Shown: positions 57,004-64,000 of the stretch, in pieces
Numbering within the stretch: position 1 is the stretch's first letter
How the letters are laid out: each line of letters starts with the position of its first letter
From: Colwellia sp. MB02u-6
Lineage (GTDB): Bacteria > Pseudomonadota > Gammaproteobacteria > Enterobacterales > Alteromonadaceae
Assembly (NCBI RefSeq): GCF_014077095.1
Contig: NZ_JACGVG010000027.1
Coordinates: 617,155 to 681,154, forward strand
Direction of reading: 5' to 3'
DNA length: 64,000 bases
Notes under the pieces: generated by a model
The model's input: only the letters and a program-made list of their open reading frames with translations
What the model was told of the DNA's origin: nothing
Database searches by the model: none
Translations under genes and position numbers: made by a program

Positions 57004-57242
57004 CTGATGGTAGGTGTTTTCAATAAATGAGTCACTAAAGTTCTTTTACCCAATACTCTTGCTTATCAATGGGGTCAGAGTCATTGATATTTTAGTGCAT
57101 GATTTTTTTGTAAATTTTAGACATAAAAAAACCGCAATTAAGCGGTTTTCTATCATAGCCTGTTGCCAAGCTATGGCCAAATCTAAAAGTTACTAGGTAT
57201 AACTAATGGACTAAAAACGGTCTTTATTTTGGTGGAGCGGGG
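57004..57242. repeat. Duplicated ssrA downstream flank, proximal copy
   Basis: The copy attached to the intact tmRNA 3' end. It pairs with 50923-51161. Contains no gene except the tmRNA terminator. Confidence 0.9.
57125..57149 (-). terminator. tmRNA terminator
   Basis: On the minus strand AACCGCTTAATTGCGGTT hairpin followed by T5-7, about 80 bases past the mature tmRNA 3' end. Confidence 0.8.
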
Positions 57243-57579
57243 GGGAATCGAACCCCCGTCCGAAAAGCCTACATCCTTGGTACTACATGCTTAGTCGATC
57301 ATTTATTTAACCAATTGGACGCCAACCGACAGGCTTCGTCATGGTGAGCTTAATACTATTTCGCGGTTCAGCCTTAAGCGTGCTTCCCTCGCTATCCTAT
57401 TTGGGGTGACCATCGATCCTCTAAACAATAGGAGAATTTTTGAGGCGATGGCTAGCCTAAGCGGCTAGTGCGAACGTTTCGTCGTTTGCAATTATAGTTT
57501 TGCGGCTTTTTACCAGGCAAACCGCCCCTGGGCATGCACCTCGGGTTTCATGAATCTCGTCGAATCCTAGATCCGCCCC
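57230..57579 (-). ncRNA. ssrA: tmRNA (SsrA)
   Basis: On the minus strand 5' GGGGCGGATCTAGGATTCGA and 3' GTTCGATTCCCCCCGCTCCA-CCA form the tRNA-like domain. The resume codon region reads GCAAACGACGAAACGTTCGC, encoding the tag ANDETFALAA followed by a stop. GCATGTAGTACCAAGGATGTAGG matches the conserved 3' region. 350 bases, CCA encoded. It rescues stalled ribosomes with SmpB, whose gene lies just upstream on the same strand. Confidence 0.97.
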
Positions 57580-57643
57580 AAAGGTTACTCTTTACTTCTT
57601 TTCTACTCTTTACTGCCATAGACTACTTAAGTCTATGAAACGC

Positions 57644-57672
57644 ATTATACAACGCTTAGCTTAAATAGACAA
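57644..57672 (-). promoter_or_regulatory. tmRNA promoter
   Basis: On the minus strand TTGTCT (57667-57672), a 17-base spacer, then TATAAT (57644-57649). It lies about 65 bases upstream of the mature 5' end, and a palindrome AGACTTAAGTAGTCT lies in the precursor leader. Confidence 0.7.
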
Positions 57673-57691
57673 CGTGATATTTTTTAATCAA

Positions 57692-58174
57692 TTATCTATC
57701 TAAGTTTCTATTTTTCATTAAACGGCCTTTATCTACTGCCCATTCTCGATCTTTAATGTCAGCACGTTTATCGTGGTCTTTTTTACCTTTGCCCAAATAA
57801 AACTCTAATTTAACCCAACAAGCTTTCCAATACATTGCGGTGGCAATTAAGGAATAACCATCACGCTCTACAGCGGCAATAATTTTTTCTAGCTCTCGAC
57901 GGTTTAATAGTAATTTTCGGTCACGGTTAGGATCACAAACCACGTGACTAGAAGCGGCGTTAAGCGGCATTATTTCAGCGCCAAGTAAATAGGCCTCACC
58001 ATTTTTTATGTGTACGTAACAGTCAGATATATTTACCTTACCGCTGCGTATACTTTTAATTTCCCAGCCCTGTAAGCTCATTCCGCCTTCAAACTTATCA
58101 GTTAGGGTATAGTTATGACGTGCTTTTTTATTTAGAGCAATAGTATTGCTGCTTGATTTCTTTTTCTTTGCCAT
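57692..58174 (-). CDS. smpB: SsrA-binding protein
   Basis: A 160-residue protein from the ATG at 58174 ([20 protein letters not shown]). It carries the SmpB signatures [44 protein letters not shown] and [12 protein letters not shown] with a basic C-terminal tail. It binds the tRNA-like part of tmRNA. Directly upstream of ssrA, an arrangement seen in many gammaproteobacteria. Confidence 0.96.
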   Translation of the reverse strand: MAKKKKSSSNTIALNKKARHNYTLTDKFEGGMSLQGWEIKSIRSGKVNISDCYVHIKNGEAYLLGAEIMPLNAASSHVVCDPNRDRKLLLNRRELEKIIAAVERDGYSLIATAMYWKACWVKLEFYLGKGKKDHDKRADIKDREWAVDKGRLMKNRNLDR

Positions 58175-58325
58175 TATATTTCCATTTTGTTTGCTACCAA
58201 AAATAGCAATCATCAACATTATACGGAGTATTGCCGTTATTTAAATGGCTTATTTATCATTTCTCACTTTAATGCGTTTTTAAAAGACATTTGCTATGAT
58301 AGCGCCCTTGAGAATTGGAGGGTGA

Positions 58326-58757
58326 ATGCCAAACATAAGTCGTAGTGCATTAGTGATGCACAGTGTAGAAGACATGTATTATTTAATTAATGATGTGATT
58401 GCCTACCCAAAGTTTTTACCTAATTGTAGTGATAGTAAAATAGTTGCTCAAGACGAACATAGTATGACCGCCGCGATATTAGTTTCTAAAGGTGGTCTGA
58501 AAAAGTGGTTTACCACGCAGAATGTACTCATTAGTAACCAAGAAGTTAAAATGAGTCTAGTTGATGGGCCTTTTAAGTATCTTGTGGGTGGTTGGCAATT
58601 AAAAGCCTTATCTGATGATGCCTGTAAAATCGAATTGTCCTTAGATTATGAATTTTCTAATAAAATGTTTGATTTGGCTTTTGGTCGAGTATTTAATAAT
58701 TTAGCCAATAATATGGTGCAAGCGTTTACTCAGCGAGCAAAAGAAGTATACGGTTAG
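58326..58757 (+). CDS. ratA: RatA, START-domain protein
   Basis: A 143-residue protein with the START/Coq10-type pattern: RSALVMHSVEDMYYLINDVIAYPKFLPNCSDSKI and VDGPFKYLVGGWQLKAL. In E. coli RatA affects ribosome association and may bind quinone intermediates. It is divergent from smpB and followed by rnfH, as in E. coli. Confidence 0.92.
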   Translation: MPNISRSALVMHSVEDMYYLINDVIAYPKFLPNCSDSKIVAQDEHSMTAAILVSKGGLKKWFTTQNVLISNQEVKMSLVDGPFKYLVGGWQLKALSDDACKIELSLDYEFSNKMFDLAFGRVFNNLANNMVQAFTQRAKEVYG

Positions 58758-58807
58758 TAATATCAGCTGTGTATTAATAGAGTTACATTAACACGAGCGA
58801 ATAGGTT

Positions 58808-59149
58808 ATGAGTGAAGAAATTAATATGCAAGCCCCACTCGAGATTGAGGTGGTTTATGGCACACCGGCACGACAGGAGATTATTAGCTGTACTGTTGAG
58901 CCTAACACCACGTTAGAGCAAGCGATTTTAGCTTCGGGCATAGTTGAAGAGTTTCCTGAAATAGATTTAGCCGTTAATAAGGTGGGTATTTGGAATCGCT
59001 TAGCTAAGTTAACCGATACGGTGAAAGACTTAGATCGTATTGAAATTTACCGTCCGCTGCTTGCTGATCCAAAAGAAGTGCGTAAACGCAGAGCAGAAAA
59101 AGCCAAAGAAGAAGGTCGGGCTAATAAAATTACTGGCGGTCGGGTTTAG
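58808..59149 (+). CDS. rnfH: RnfH family protein
   Basis: A 113-residue ubiquitin-fold (UPF0125) protein: IEVVYGTPARQEIISCTVEPNTTLEQAI and IWNRLAKLTDTVKDLDRIEIYRPLLADPKEVRKRRAEK. It follows ratA on the same strand (ratA-rnfH operon). Function is not established. A terminator follows at 59244. Confidence 0.92.
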   Translation: MSEEINMQAPLEIEVVYGTPARQEIISCTVEPNTTLEQAILASGIVEEFPEIDLAVNKVGIWNRLAKLTDTVKDLDRIEIYRPLLADPKEVRKRRAEKAKEEGRANKITGGRV

Positions 59150-59243
59150 CCACGCTGAGGTAATACCGGCGAGAGTTAATTTACTATCTTGGTATATGAC
59201 TTAGCCTGACTTAGCTAGGTAATTTATTAAAAATTGAGCAATA

Positions 59244-59274
59244 AAAAAGCATGTCCTAAAATAGACATGCTTTA
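59244..59274 (+). terminator. ratA-rnfH terminator
   Basis: AAAGCATGTC-(8)-GACATGCTTT hairpin with flanking A and T tracts. Confidence 0.75.
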
Positions 59275-59406
59275 TGTTCAGGATGAACCTTATATCAAGT
59301 TCACATGGAAGTTCCTAGCCCTTAATGGCTGCACTGCATTAGCACATCCTTGAAGGTCAATGTGAAAGAGTGATGATGTTCAAAAACAACTAACCGCTAG
59401 TTAGCC

Positions 59407-59754
59407 CTAATTAATCATAGGCACGTTATAGCTTTCGGGTAATTTAAAATCACCTTCAGCATCAACAACCTTGTTGTTATCAAAGGTAATGGTAAATTGT
59501 CTTTTTGCGTTTAATTCGTCGCTTCGACCTGATTTGAAACTATAAACATAATGCCAAATATCTTTATTAAACGCGCCTTCAACAACAGGGCTACCTAATA
59601 CAAACTTAACTTGTTCTTTTGTCATACCAATTTGAAGTTTGTCGATATCTTTTTGCTCTAAATAGTTTCCTTGTGGAATATCTATACGATAAACCCAGCT
59701 AGAACAGGCAGAAACAGACAAGGCGATTACAATAGCTAATACTCGAAAAAACAT
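59407..59754 (-). CDS. bamE: Outer membrane assembly lipoprotein BamE
   Basis: A 115-residue lipoprotein with lipobox LSVSACSSWVYRIDIPQGNY. IDKLQIGMTKEQVKFVLGSPVVEGAF and WHYVYSFKSG are the BamE (SmpA/OmlA) motifs. It is part of the BAM complex in the outer membrane. recN is upstream on the same strand. Confidence 0.95.
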   Translation of the reverse strand: MFFRVLAIVIALSVSACSSWVYRIDIPQGNYLEQKDIDKLQIGMTKEQVKFVLGSPVVEGAFNKDIWHYVYSFKSGRSDELNAKRQFTITFDNNKVVDAEGDFKLPESYNVPMIN

Positions 59755-59859
59755 GTTAATTATAATTATCCTTTATAGTTTGAATGGGGATAATAGCGAA
59801 GCGGGCTAACAGATACAAAATAATTCTTAGTTTATTTTACCCGCTTGTTGATCTTTGCT

Positions 59860-61524
59860 TTATCCGGCCAGTAATTCTTGCGCGTTAGCTAGGCTATTTT
59901 CGGTAATTTTATCACCAGCCAGTAAGCGAGCAATTTCTTGGACGCGGCCATTGCTAGAAAGTTCAGTTACTGTGGTTTCTGTATGTTCACCATCGGTTAA
60001 CTTAGCGACAAATAATTGTTGATGACCTTTACTGGCCACTTGCGGTAAGTGAGTTACACAAATAACCTGGGTATTTTTTGCTAGTTGTTTCAACTTGCTA
60101 CCTACCATAGCAGCGGTTGGACCACTGATACCCACATCAACTTCATCAAATATTAAGGTAGGGGTAATAATTTTATCCGCCAGAATAACTTGCATCGCTA
60201 AGCTGATACGAGACAGTTCACCACCGGAGGCAACTTTATTCATCGCTTCTAACGCTTGTCCTGGGTTTAAACTTGCTAGGTAACTAACGCTGTCATTACC
60301 GTTAATAGATAAGTTTTCGCTTTTATCTTGGCAAATATCGATGAAAAACTTGCCATACGGCATGTTAAGTTCTGCCATGCTTTTGGTGATCATTTTACTT
60401 AATTTAGTGGCTGCTTTTTTTCTTGAATCAGACAAAATCAGTGCAGCCTGTTGATATTTTTGTTTTGCCGCCTCTATATCATCTTTAATTTGGTTTAAAC
60501 GTGTTTCATCAGAGCTAAATAGCTGTAGCTCTTGTAACAGCTGTTGATGAAAGTTTGCTAATGAGCTTGCCGGTACTTGATGTTTTTTTGCTAGCAGCAC
60601 AGCGGTTGAATAACGCTCTTCTATTAAAGTATAAGCTTGTGGGTCAAGTTCTAAACTTTCATAATAATGTTTAATTTCTTGGCTAGCGTCTTCAACTTGA
60701 ATTAAGGCTTCGTTAAGCTGCTCTGCTATGGCTTTTAATGTTGGGTCATAGTTACCTAAAGCGGTAATTTGCTCGGTACTATGTCGTAGGCCATCAACAA
60801 CGTTAAATTGTTCATCTTCAGATAATTGTTGAACAGCAATTAAGGTTTCATTGAGGATGTGTTGACCATTACTTTGGCGGTTATAGTCAATTTCCAAGCT
60901 TTCAAATTCATCAGGTTGTAATGAAAATTCATCTAATTCGTTTACTTGGTACTGTAACAATTGCTGTTTGGCTTCACGTTGTAGTTTGCTTTCTTGCAAC
61001 AGTTTGGCTTCTTGGCTAAGTTCACGCCATTGATGGTAATAATATTTAACTTCATCTAATAAGTGCTGGTGGCTGGCATAAGCGTCAAGAATATTGCGTT
61101 GTTCAGCGGGTTTAACGAGAAGTTGATGGTTATGCTGACTGTGGATGTTGATCAGTAGTTGTCCAATTTCTTTGAGTTGCGTTAAAGGTACTTGGCTACC
61201 ATTAATATAGGCTTTTGAGCGGCCTTCAGCAGAAATAACCCGACGCAGAATACATTCGTTATCGAGCAGCATATCATTGTTTTTTAACCATTTTTTTGCT
61301 CGTTTGTTATTGCGGGTATCAAAGGTGGCAGCTAATTCGGCTTTCGCGCAATTAGGTCTAACGACGTTGGTTACCGCCCTATCACCTAAGCAAAGCCCTA
61401 AGGCGTCAATAGCAATAGACTTACCTGCACCGGTTTCGCCGGTAATGGTAGTCATGCCTTGCTGCCAATCAATGTCGAGTGAACGCACAATGGCAAAATT
61501 TTGAATGTTGAGCTGCAATAACAT
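59860..61524 (-). CDS. recN: DNA repair protein RecN
   Basis: A 554-residue SMC-like ATPase. Walker A GETGAGKSIAIDAL is near residue 31. It is followed by a coiled-coil region with many Gln/Leu heptads. The signature ASGGELSRISLAMQVILA and Walker B TLIFDEVDVGISG follow. Acts in double-strand break repair. Between nadK and bamE, as in E. coli. Confidence 0.97.
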   Translation of the reverse strand: MLLQLNIQNFAIVRSLDIDWQQGMTTITGETGAGKSIAIDALGLCLGDRAVTNVVRPNCAKAELAATFDTRNNKRAKKWLKNNDMLLDNECILRRVISAEGRSKAYINGSQVPLTQLKEIGQLLINIHSQHNHQLLVKPAEQRNILDAYASHQHLLDEVKYYYHQWRELSQEAKLLQESKLQREAKQQLLQYQVNELDEFSLQPDEFESLEIDYNRQSNGQHILNETLIAVQQLSEDEQFNVVDGLRHSTEQITALGNYDPTLKAIAEQLNEALIQVEDASQEIKHYYESLELDPQAYTLIEERYSTAVLLAKKHQVPASSLANFHQQLLQELQLFSSDETRLNQIKDDIEAAKQKYQQAALILSDSRKKAATKLSKMITKSMAELNMPYGKFFIDICQDKSENLSINGNDSVSYLASLNPGQALEAMNKVASGGELSRISLAMQVILADKIITPTLIFDEVDVGISGPTAAMVGSKLKQLAKNTQVICVTHLPQVASKGHQQLFVAKLTDGEHTETTVTELSSNGRVQEIARLLAGDKITENSLANAQELLAG

Positions 61525-61591
61525 AGTCGCCTCACTGTCTTTATCGCAACGTTATATTGGATAAAGAGTTAATACCTATTGGTATAGTAAC

Positions 61592-61634
61592 CAAAAAAAC
61601 CAGATACTGTTAATTTATACAGTATCTGGTTTTT
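61592..61634. terminator. Perfect hairpin between nadK and recN
   Basis: AAAAACCAGATACTGT / ACAGTATCTGGTTTTT with an AT loop. On the minus strand it ends nadK transcripts before recN. Confidence 0.75.
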
Positions 61635-61699
61635 ATTCAAGCTATGTTTGCAACTTTATTTATATTTCGACATTCTACCCATCGCAGGTTTAAGCAATA

Positions 61700-62581
61700 T
61701 CAGTAGAGTTTATGACCCCAACCTAATTTATTTCTTAGTACATTAAAGTAGTTATGATCAAGTGGGTGTACTAGGCGTAAAGTAAATTCACTTTTTTTAA
61801 TGATCACTTCATCACCGGGCATAACAGCTAAGATTACATGGCCATCGCAGCTAACCTGCAAGTTTTCATAGTTTTCATTGGCCAGTTTTAGTTTGATTTC
61901 GCTGTTACCGTCGACCACAATAGGTCGACTAGTTAACGTATGAGGAAACATAGGCACCAAGGAAAGGGCATTTAAATTGGGGGTTAATATTGGACCACCC
62001 GCTGACATAGAATACGCGGTTGAGCCGGTCGGCGTCGAAACAATTAAACCATCAGAGCGCTGGCTAAACATAAAGCTGCCATCGATATAAACTTCAAATT
62101 CGATCATGCTGGCAACTTTACCCGCATGCAGTACCGCTTCGTTCACCGCACTGTTTGAGCTTTTAAGTTTGCCGTGGCGATAAACTTCAGCCTCGATAAT
62201 AAAGCGTTGTTCAGCGCGAGATTCACCTTGTAAAATGGCTTCAAGCGGCGCGATTAAATCATCAGGTGATAAATCGGTAAGAAAACCTAAATTGCCACGG
62301 TTAACTCCAATAACACCCACATTGTAACAAGCTAAAACTCTCGCTGCCCCTAACATATAGCCGTCACCACCAATAACAATAGCCAGATCAGCCTGCTCGC
62401 CAATACTGGTAAGTGACGCCATGACAATATTTTCAATATTAATAGTTTGGGCCACAGAGCTTTCTACCAGCACTCGATAGCCTTGCTGCGATAAATATTG
62501 ATGTAAAGCTGCTATGGTTGAGCTGGCACCTTCATGGTTAGGTTTACCAATTAAGCCAATAGTGCGGTATAAATTACTCAT
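61700..62581 (-). CDS. nadK: NAD kinase
   Basis: A 293-residue protein with VIGGDGYML (GGDG motif), [12 protein letters not shown] and [23 protein letters not shown] (substrate loop). It phosphorylates NAD to NADP. Length matches E. coli NadK (292). grpE is divergent upstream, a conserved pairing. Confidence 0.98.
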   Translation of the reverse strand: MSNLYRTIGLIGKPNHEGASSTIAALHQYLSQQGYRVLVESSVAQTINIENIVMASLTSIGEQADLAIVIGGDGYMLGAARVLACYNVGVIGVNRGNLGFLTDLSPDDLIAPLEAILQGESRAEQRFIIEAEVYRHGKLKSSNSAVNEAVLHAGKVASMIEFEVYIDGSFMFSQRSDGLIVSTPTGSTAYSMSAGGPILTPNLNALSLVPMFPHTLTSRPIVVDGNSEIKLKLANENYENLQVSCDGHVILAVMPGDEVIIKKSEFTLRLVHPLDHNYFNVLRNKLGWGHKLY

Positions 62582-62683
62582 ACGGTGCTTATAAATATGT
62601 AATGTAATTGAGAACTATCAGCAGTTTCGCGCTATTTTGCTCGCTTGTAAAGTTGACTTTTTTTTAAATGATTTACTTTTGTG

Positions 62684-62711
62684 CTTGAATCATAAAAACA
62701 AACCCCCATAA
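62684..62711 (+). promoter_or_regulatory. Sigma-32 heat-shock promoter of grpE
   Basis: CTTGAA (62684-62689), a 14-base spacer, then CCCCATAA (62704-62711). This fits the sigma-32 consensus CTTGAA-N13-15-CCCCATNT at most positions and lies 56 bases before the grpE start. Confidence 0.85.
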
Positions 62712-62766
62712 TTAGCATTATTATATTTACCTATTTTGAAATTTAAGAACTACTTTGGAGTTTTTC

Positions 62767-63402
62767 ATGGCCAACGAGTCAACAGAGAATAAAAGTGCTG
62801 AAGATATTTTAGCAGACAAATTAGCCGCTGAAATTATTGAGGATGCAGAAGAGCAAGTTGAAGTTGAACTTGACACCGCAGTCGAAAATATCAGTGCTGA
62901 GCAAGAAAAAATAAACGAGCTTGAACTCGCATTAGCTACGGCTAAATCAACGGTTGCCGATCAAAAAGACTCAGTCATTCGTGCGAAAGCAGAAGTTGAC
63001 AATGTTCGTCGCCGTGCGTCACAAGACGTTGAAAAAGCACGTAAGTTTGCTTTAGAAAAATTTGCTGCTGAAATGTTAACAACAGTAGACAACCTAGAGC
63101 GAGCATTACAAAATATTGATAAAGATGACGAGACTAATACGGCTATTATCGAAGGTATTGAGTTAACTTATCAAGGTTTGTTAGCCTCGTTAGAGAAATT
63201 TTCGATTCAAGCGATTGATCCACAAGATCAACCATTTAACCCTGAATTGCATCAAGCGATGTCAATGCAAGAAGTTGAAGGTGTTGCGCCTAATACCGTT
63301 ATTGCCGTTATGCAAAAAGGTTATGAGTTAAACGGTCGTTTAATTCGCCCAGCTATGGTGATGGTGTCAAAAGCTAAACCTAGTGTTGATACCACCGCGT
63401 AA
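62767..63402 (+). CDS. grpE: Heat-shock nucleotide exchange factor GrpE
   Basis: A 211-residue protein from ATG 62767 (MANESTENKSAEDIL). An acidic N-terminal helix is followed by KAEVDNVRRRASQDVEKARKFALEKFA, LLTTVDNLERAL and the beta-wing region FNPELHQAMSMQE, PNTVIAVMQKGYELNGRLIRPAMVMVSK. It swaps ADP for ATP on DnaK. The 4-residue longer upstream start is unlikely. Confidence 0.97.
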   Translation: MANESTENKSAEDILADKLAAEIIEDAEEQVEVELDTAVENISAEQEKINELELALATAKSTVADQKDSVIRAKAEVDNVRRRASQDVEKARKFALEKFAAEMLTTVDNLERALQNIDKDDETNTAIIEGIELTYQGLLASLEKFSIQAIDPQDQPFNPELHQAMSMQEVEGVAPNTVIAVMQKGYELNGRLIRPAMVMVSKAKPSVDTTA

Positions 63403-63432
63403 TTTTCATTATTCGGTCATTTTGCACGACAA

Positions 63433-63462
63433 GAAAAGCCAAACAAATGTTTGGCTTTTTTA
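63433..63462 (+). terminator. grpE terminator
   Basis: AAGCCAAACA-AATGTTTGGCTT with T6 following. Confidence 0.8.
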
Positions 63463-63535
63463 TATGCACGATTTTATTTTTTAGGTACAAAAAAAGTGCC
63501 CAAAGTCACCTTATTACCCGCCCAAACCAAAATAC

Positions 63536-63605
63536 TCACCTGTCCAAATTCACATTATTACCTATCCAAATTCACATTATTACCTGGCGAAATTCACACT
63601 ATCAC
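63536..63605. repeat. Tandem repeat of about 21 bases
   Basis: Three imperfect copies of a unit containing CCAAATTCACATTATTACCT. It links the grpE terminator to the first MITE-like copy. No plausible start signal is seen for the ORFs through this area. Confidence 0.7.
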
Positions 63606-63607
63606 TT

Positions 63608-63752
63608 GTAGGGTGGACTTCAGTCCATCAAGTTAAATGAAATTTAACCATCTTCAAAGAAACGCCGAAAAAAATGATACCCGTTGCAGGTGTTTGTTTA
63701 CCCATCAGATTAATCGCCAGCTTAACGGTTGTCAGACTAAAGTCCGACCTAC
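63608..63752. mobile_element. MITE-like element, copy 1
   Basis: A 145-base segment with imperfect terminal inverted repeats (GTAGGGTGGACTTCAGTCC at the left; the right end reads GTAGGTCGGACTTTAGTC on the opposite strand). It has no coding capacity and is repeated at 63844. Marine Alteromonadales genomes carry families of such REP/MITE elements moved in trans by RAYT or IS transposases. Confidence 0.7.
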
Positions 63753-63843
63753 AAAAAATCAAAAAAAATCCGAAGAATCACAAAAATCTCCCAACCCAAG
63801 ATTCTCATTCGCAGAGTTTATATAGCTTCAACGTAGGCTCTTT

Positions 63844-63989
63844 GTAGGGTGGACTTCAGTCCATCAAGTTAAATGAAATTTAACCATCTTCAGCATAAAT
63901 ACCGAAAAAAATAATATCCGCGATAATTGTTTATTAACCCATCAGATTAATCGCCAGCTTAACGGTTGTCAGACTAAAGTCCGACCTAC
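63844..63989. mobile_element. MITE-like element, copy 2
   Basis: A 146-base segment, same orientation and same ends as copy 1, with a diverged middle (about 63893-63940). The outer parts, including AACCCATCAGATTAATCGCC, are nearly identical. Confidence 0.7.
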
Positions 63990-64000
63990 AAAAAATCAAA

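Noticed and set aside
1..64000. CRISPR arrays and tRNA or rRNA genes
   Set aside because: No regularly spaced repeats with spacers and no tRNA-like cloverleaf other than tmRNA were seen by eye.

Overview
The window looks like chromosome of a psychrophilic marine gammaproteobacterium, most likely Colwellia or a close relative in Alteromonadales. The reasons are low GC, the gene order yggS/yggT/proC/hemW/rdgB beside divergent pilT-pilU, the zapA-6S RNA-ygfB-pepP-ubiI-gcvTHP block, and a tmRNA tag reading ANDETFALAA. This is inference from gene content and order; no 16S gene is present.

Region 1 (1-36300) is mostly conserved core. It holds an RluA-family pseudouridine synthase cut by the left edge, an RraB-like protein, an iodotyrosine-deiodinase-like flavoprotein, purL, mltF, tadA-hemW-rdgB, yggT-proC-yggS, pilT-pilU, ruvX-yqgE-gshB-rsmE, metK (with a probable MetJ operator), murI, 6S RNA, zapA, ygfB, pepP, ubiI and the glycine cleavage genes gcvT, gcvH, gcvP. 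Two core-region genes are broken: a DsrE-like periplasmic gene with one in-frame stop, and what looks like a heavily decayed ubiH between pepP and ubiI.

Region 2 (36400-57200) is accessory. It begins, after the gcvP terminators, with a relic of an RHS C-terminus joined to a nuclease-like (EEP) domain. A class 3 lipase, a lipoprotein and a small acidic protein follow, then a clear relic of a PtuB-type HNH nuclease (Septu / retron Ec78 defence). Next is an integron cassette array without a visible integrase (about 40790-45320), with four full-length attC sites, one short attC, mostly membrane-protein cassettes, a GNAT cassette and a decayed IS110 transposase. Beyond it lie a ferric-reductase-like membrane flavoprotein, a secreted protein of about thirteen 18-residue beta-solenoid repeats, and a TauE/SafE exporter. 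A 5.8-kb segment (51162-57003) follows, bounded by two nearly identical 239-bp copies of the sequence just downstream of ssrA. It holds a truncated IS1595 transposase, a lipoprotein, a tyrosine-integrase fragment, a secreted protein and a REP-associated transposase flanked by inverted REP sequences.

Region 3 (57230-64000) returns to core: ssrA (tmRNA) and smpB together (ribosome rescue), ratA-rnfH, bamE, recN, nadK, and grpE behind a near-perfect sigma-32 promoter. The right end carries two copies of a 145-bp MITE-like element with imperfect terminal inverted repeats.
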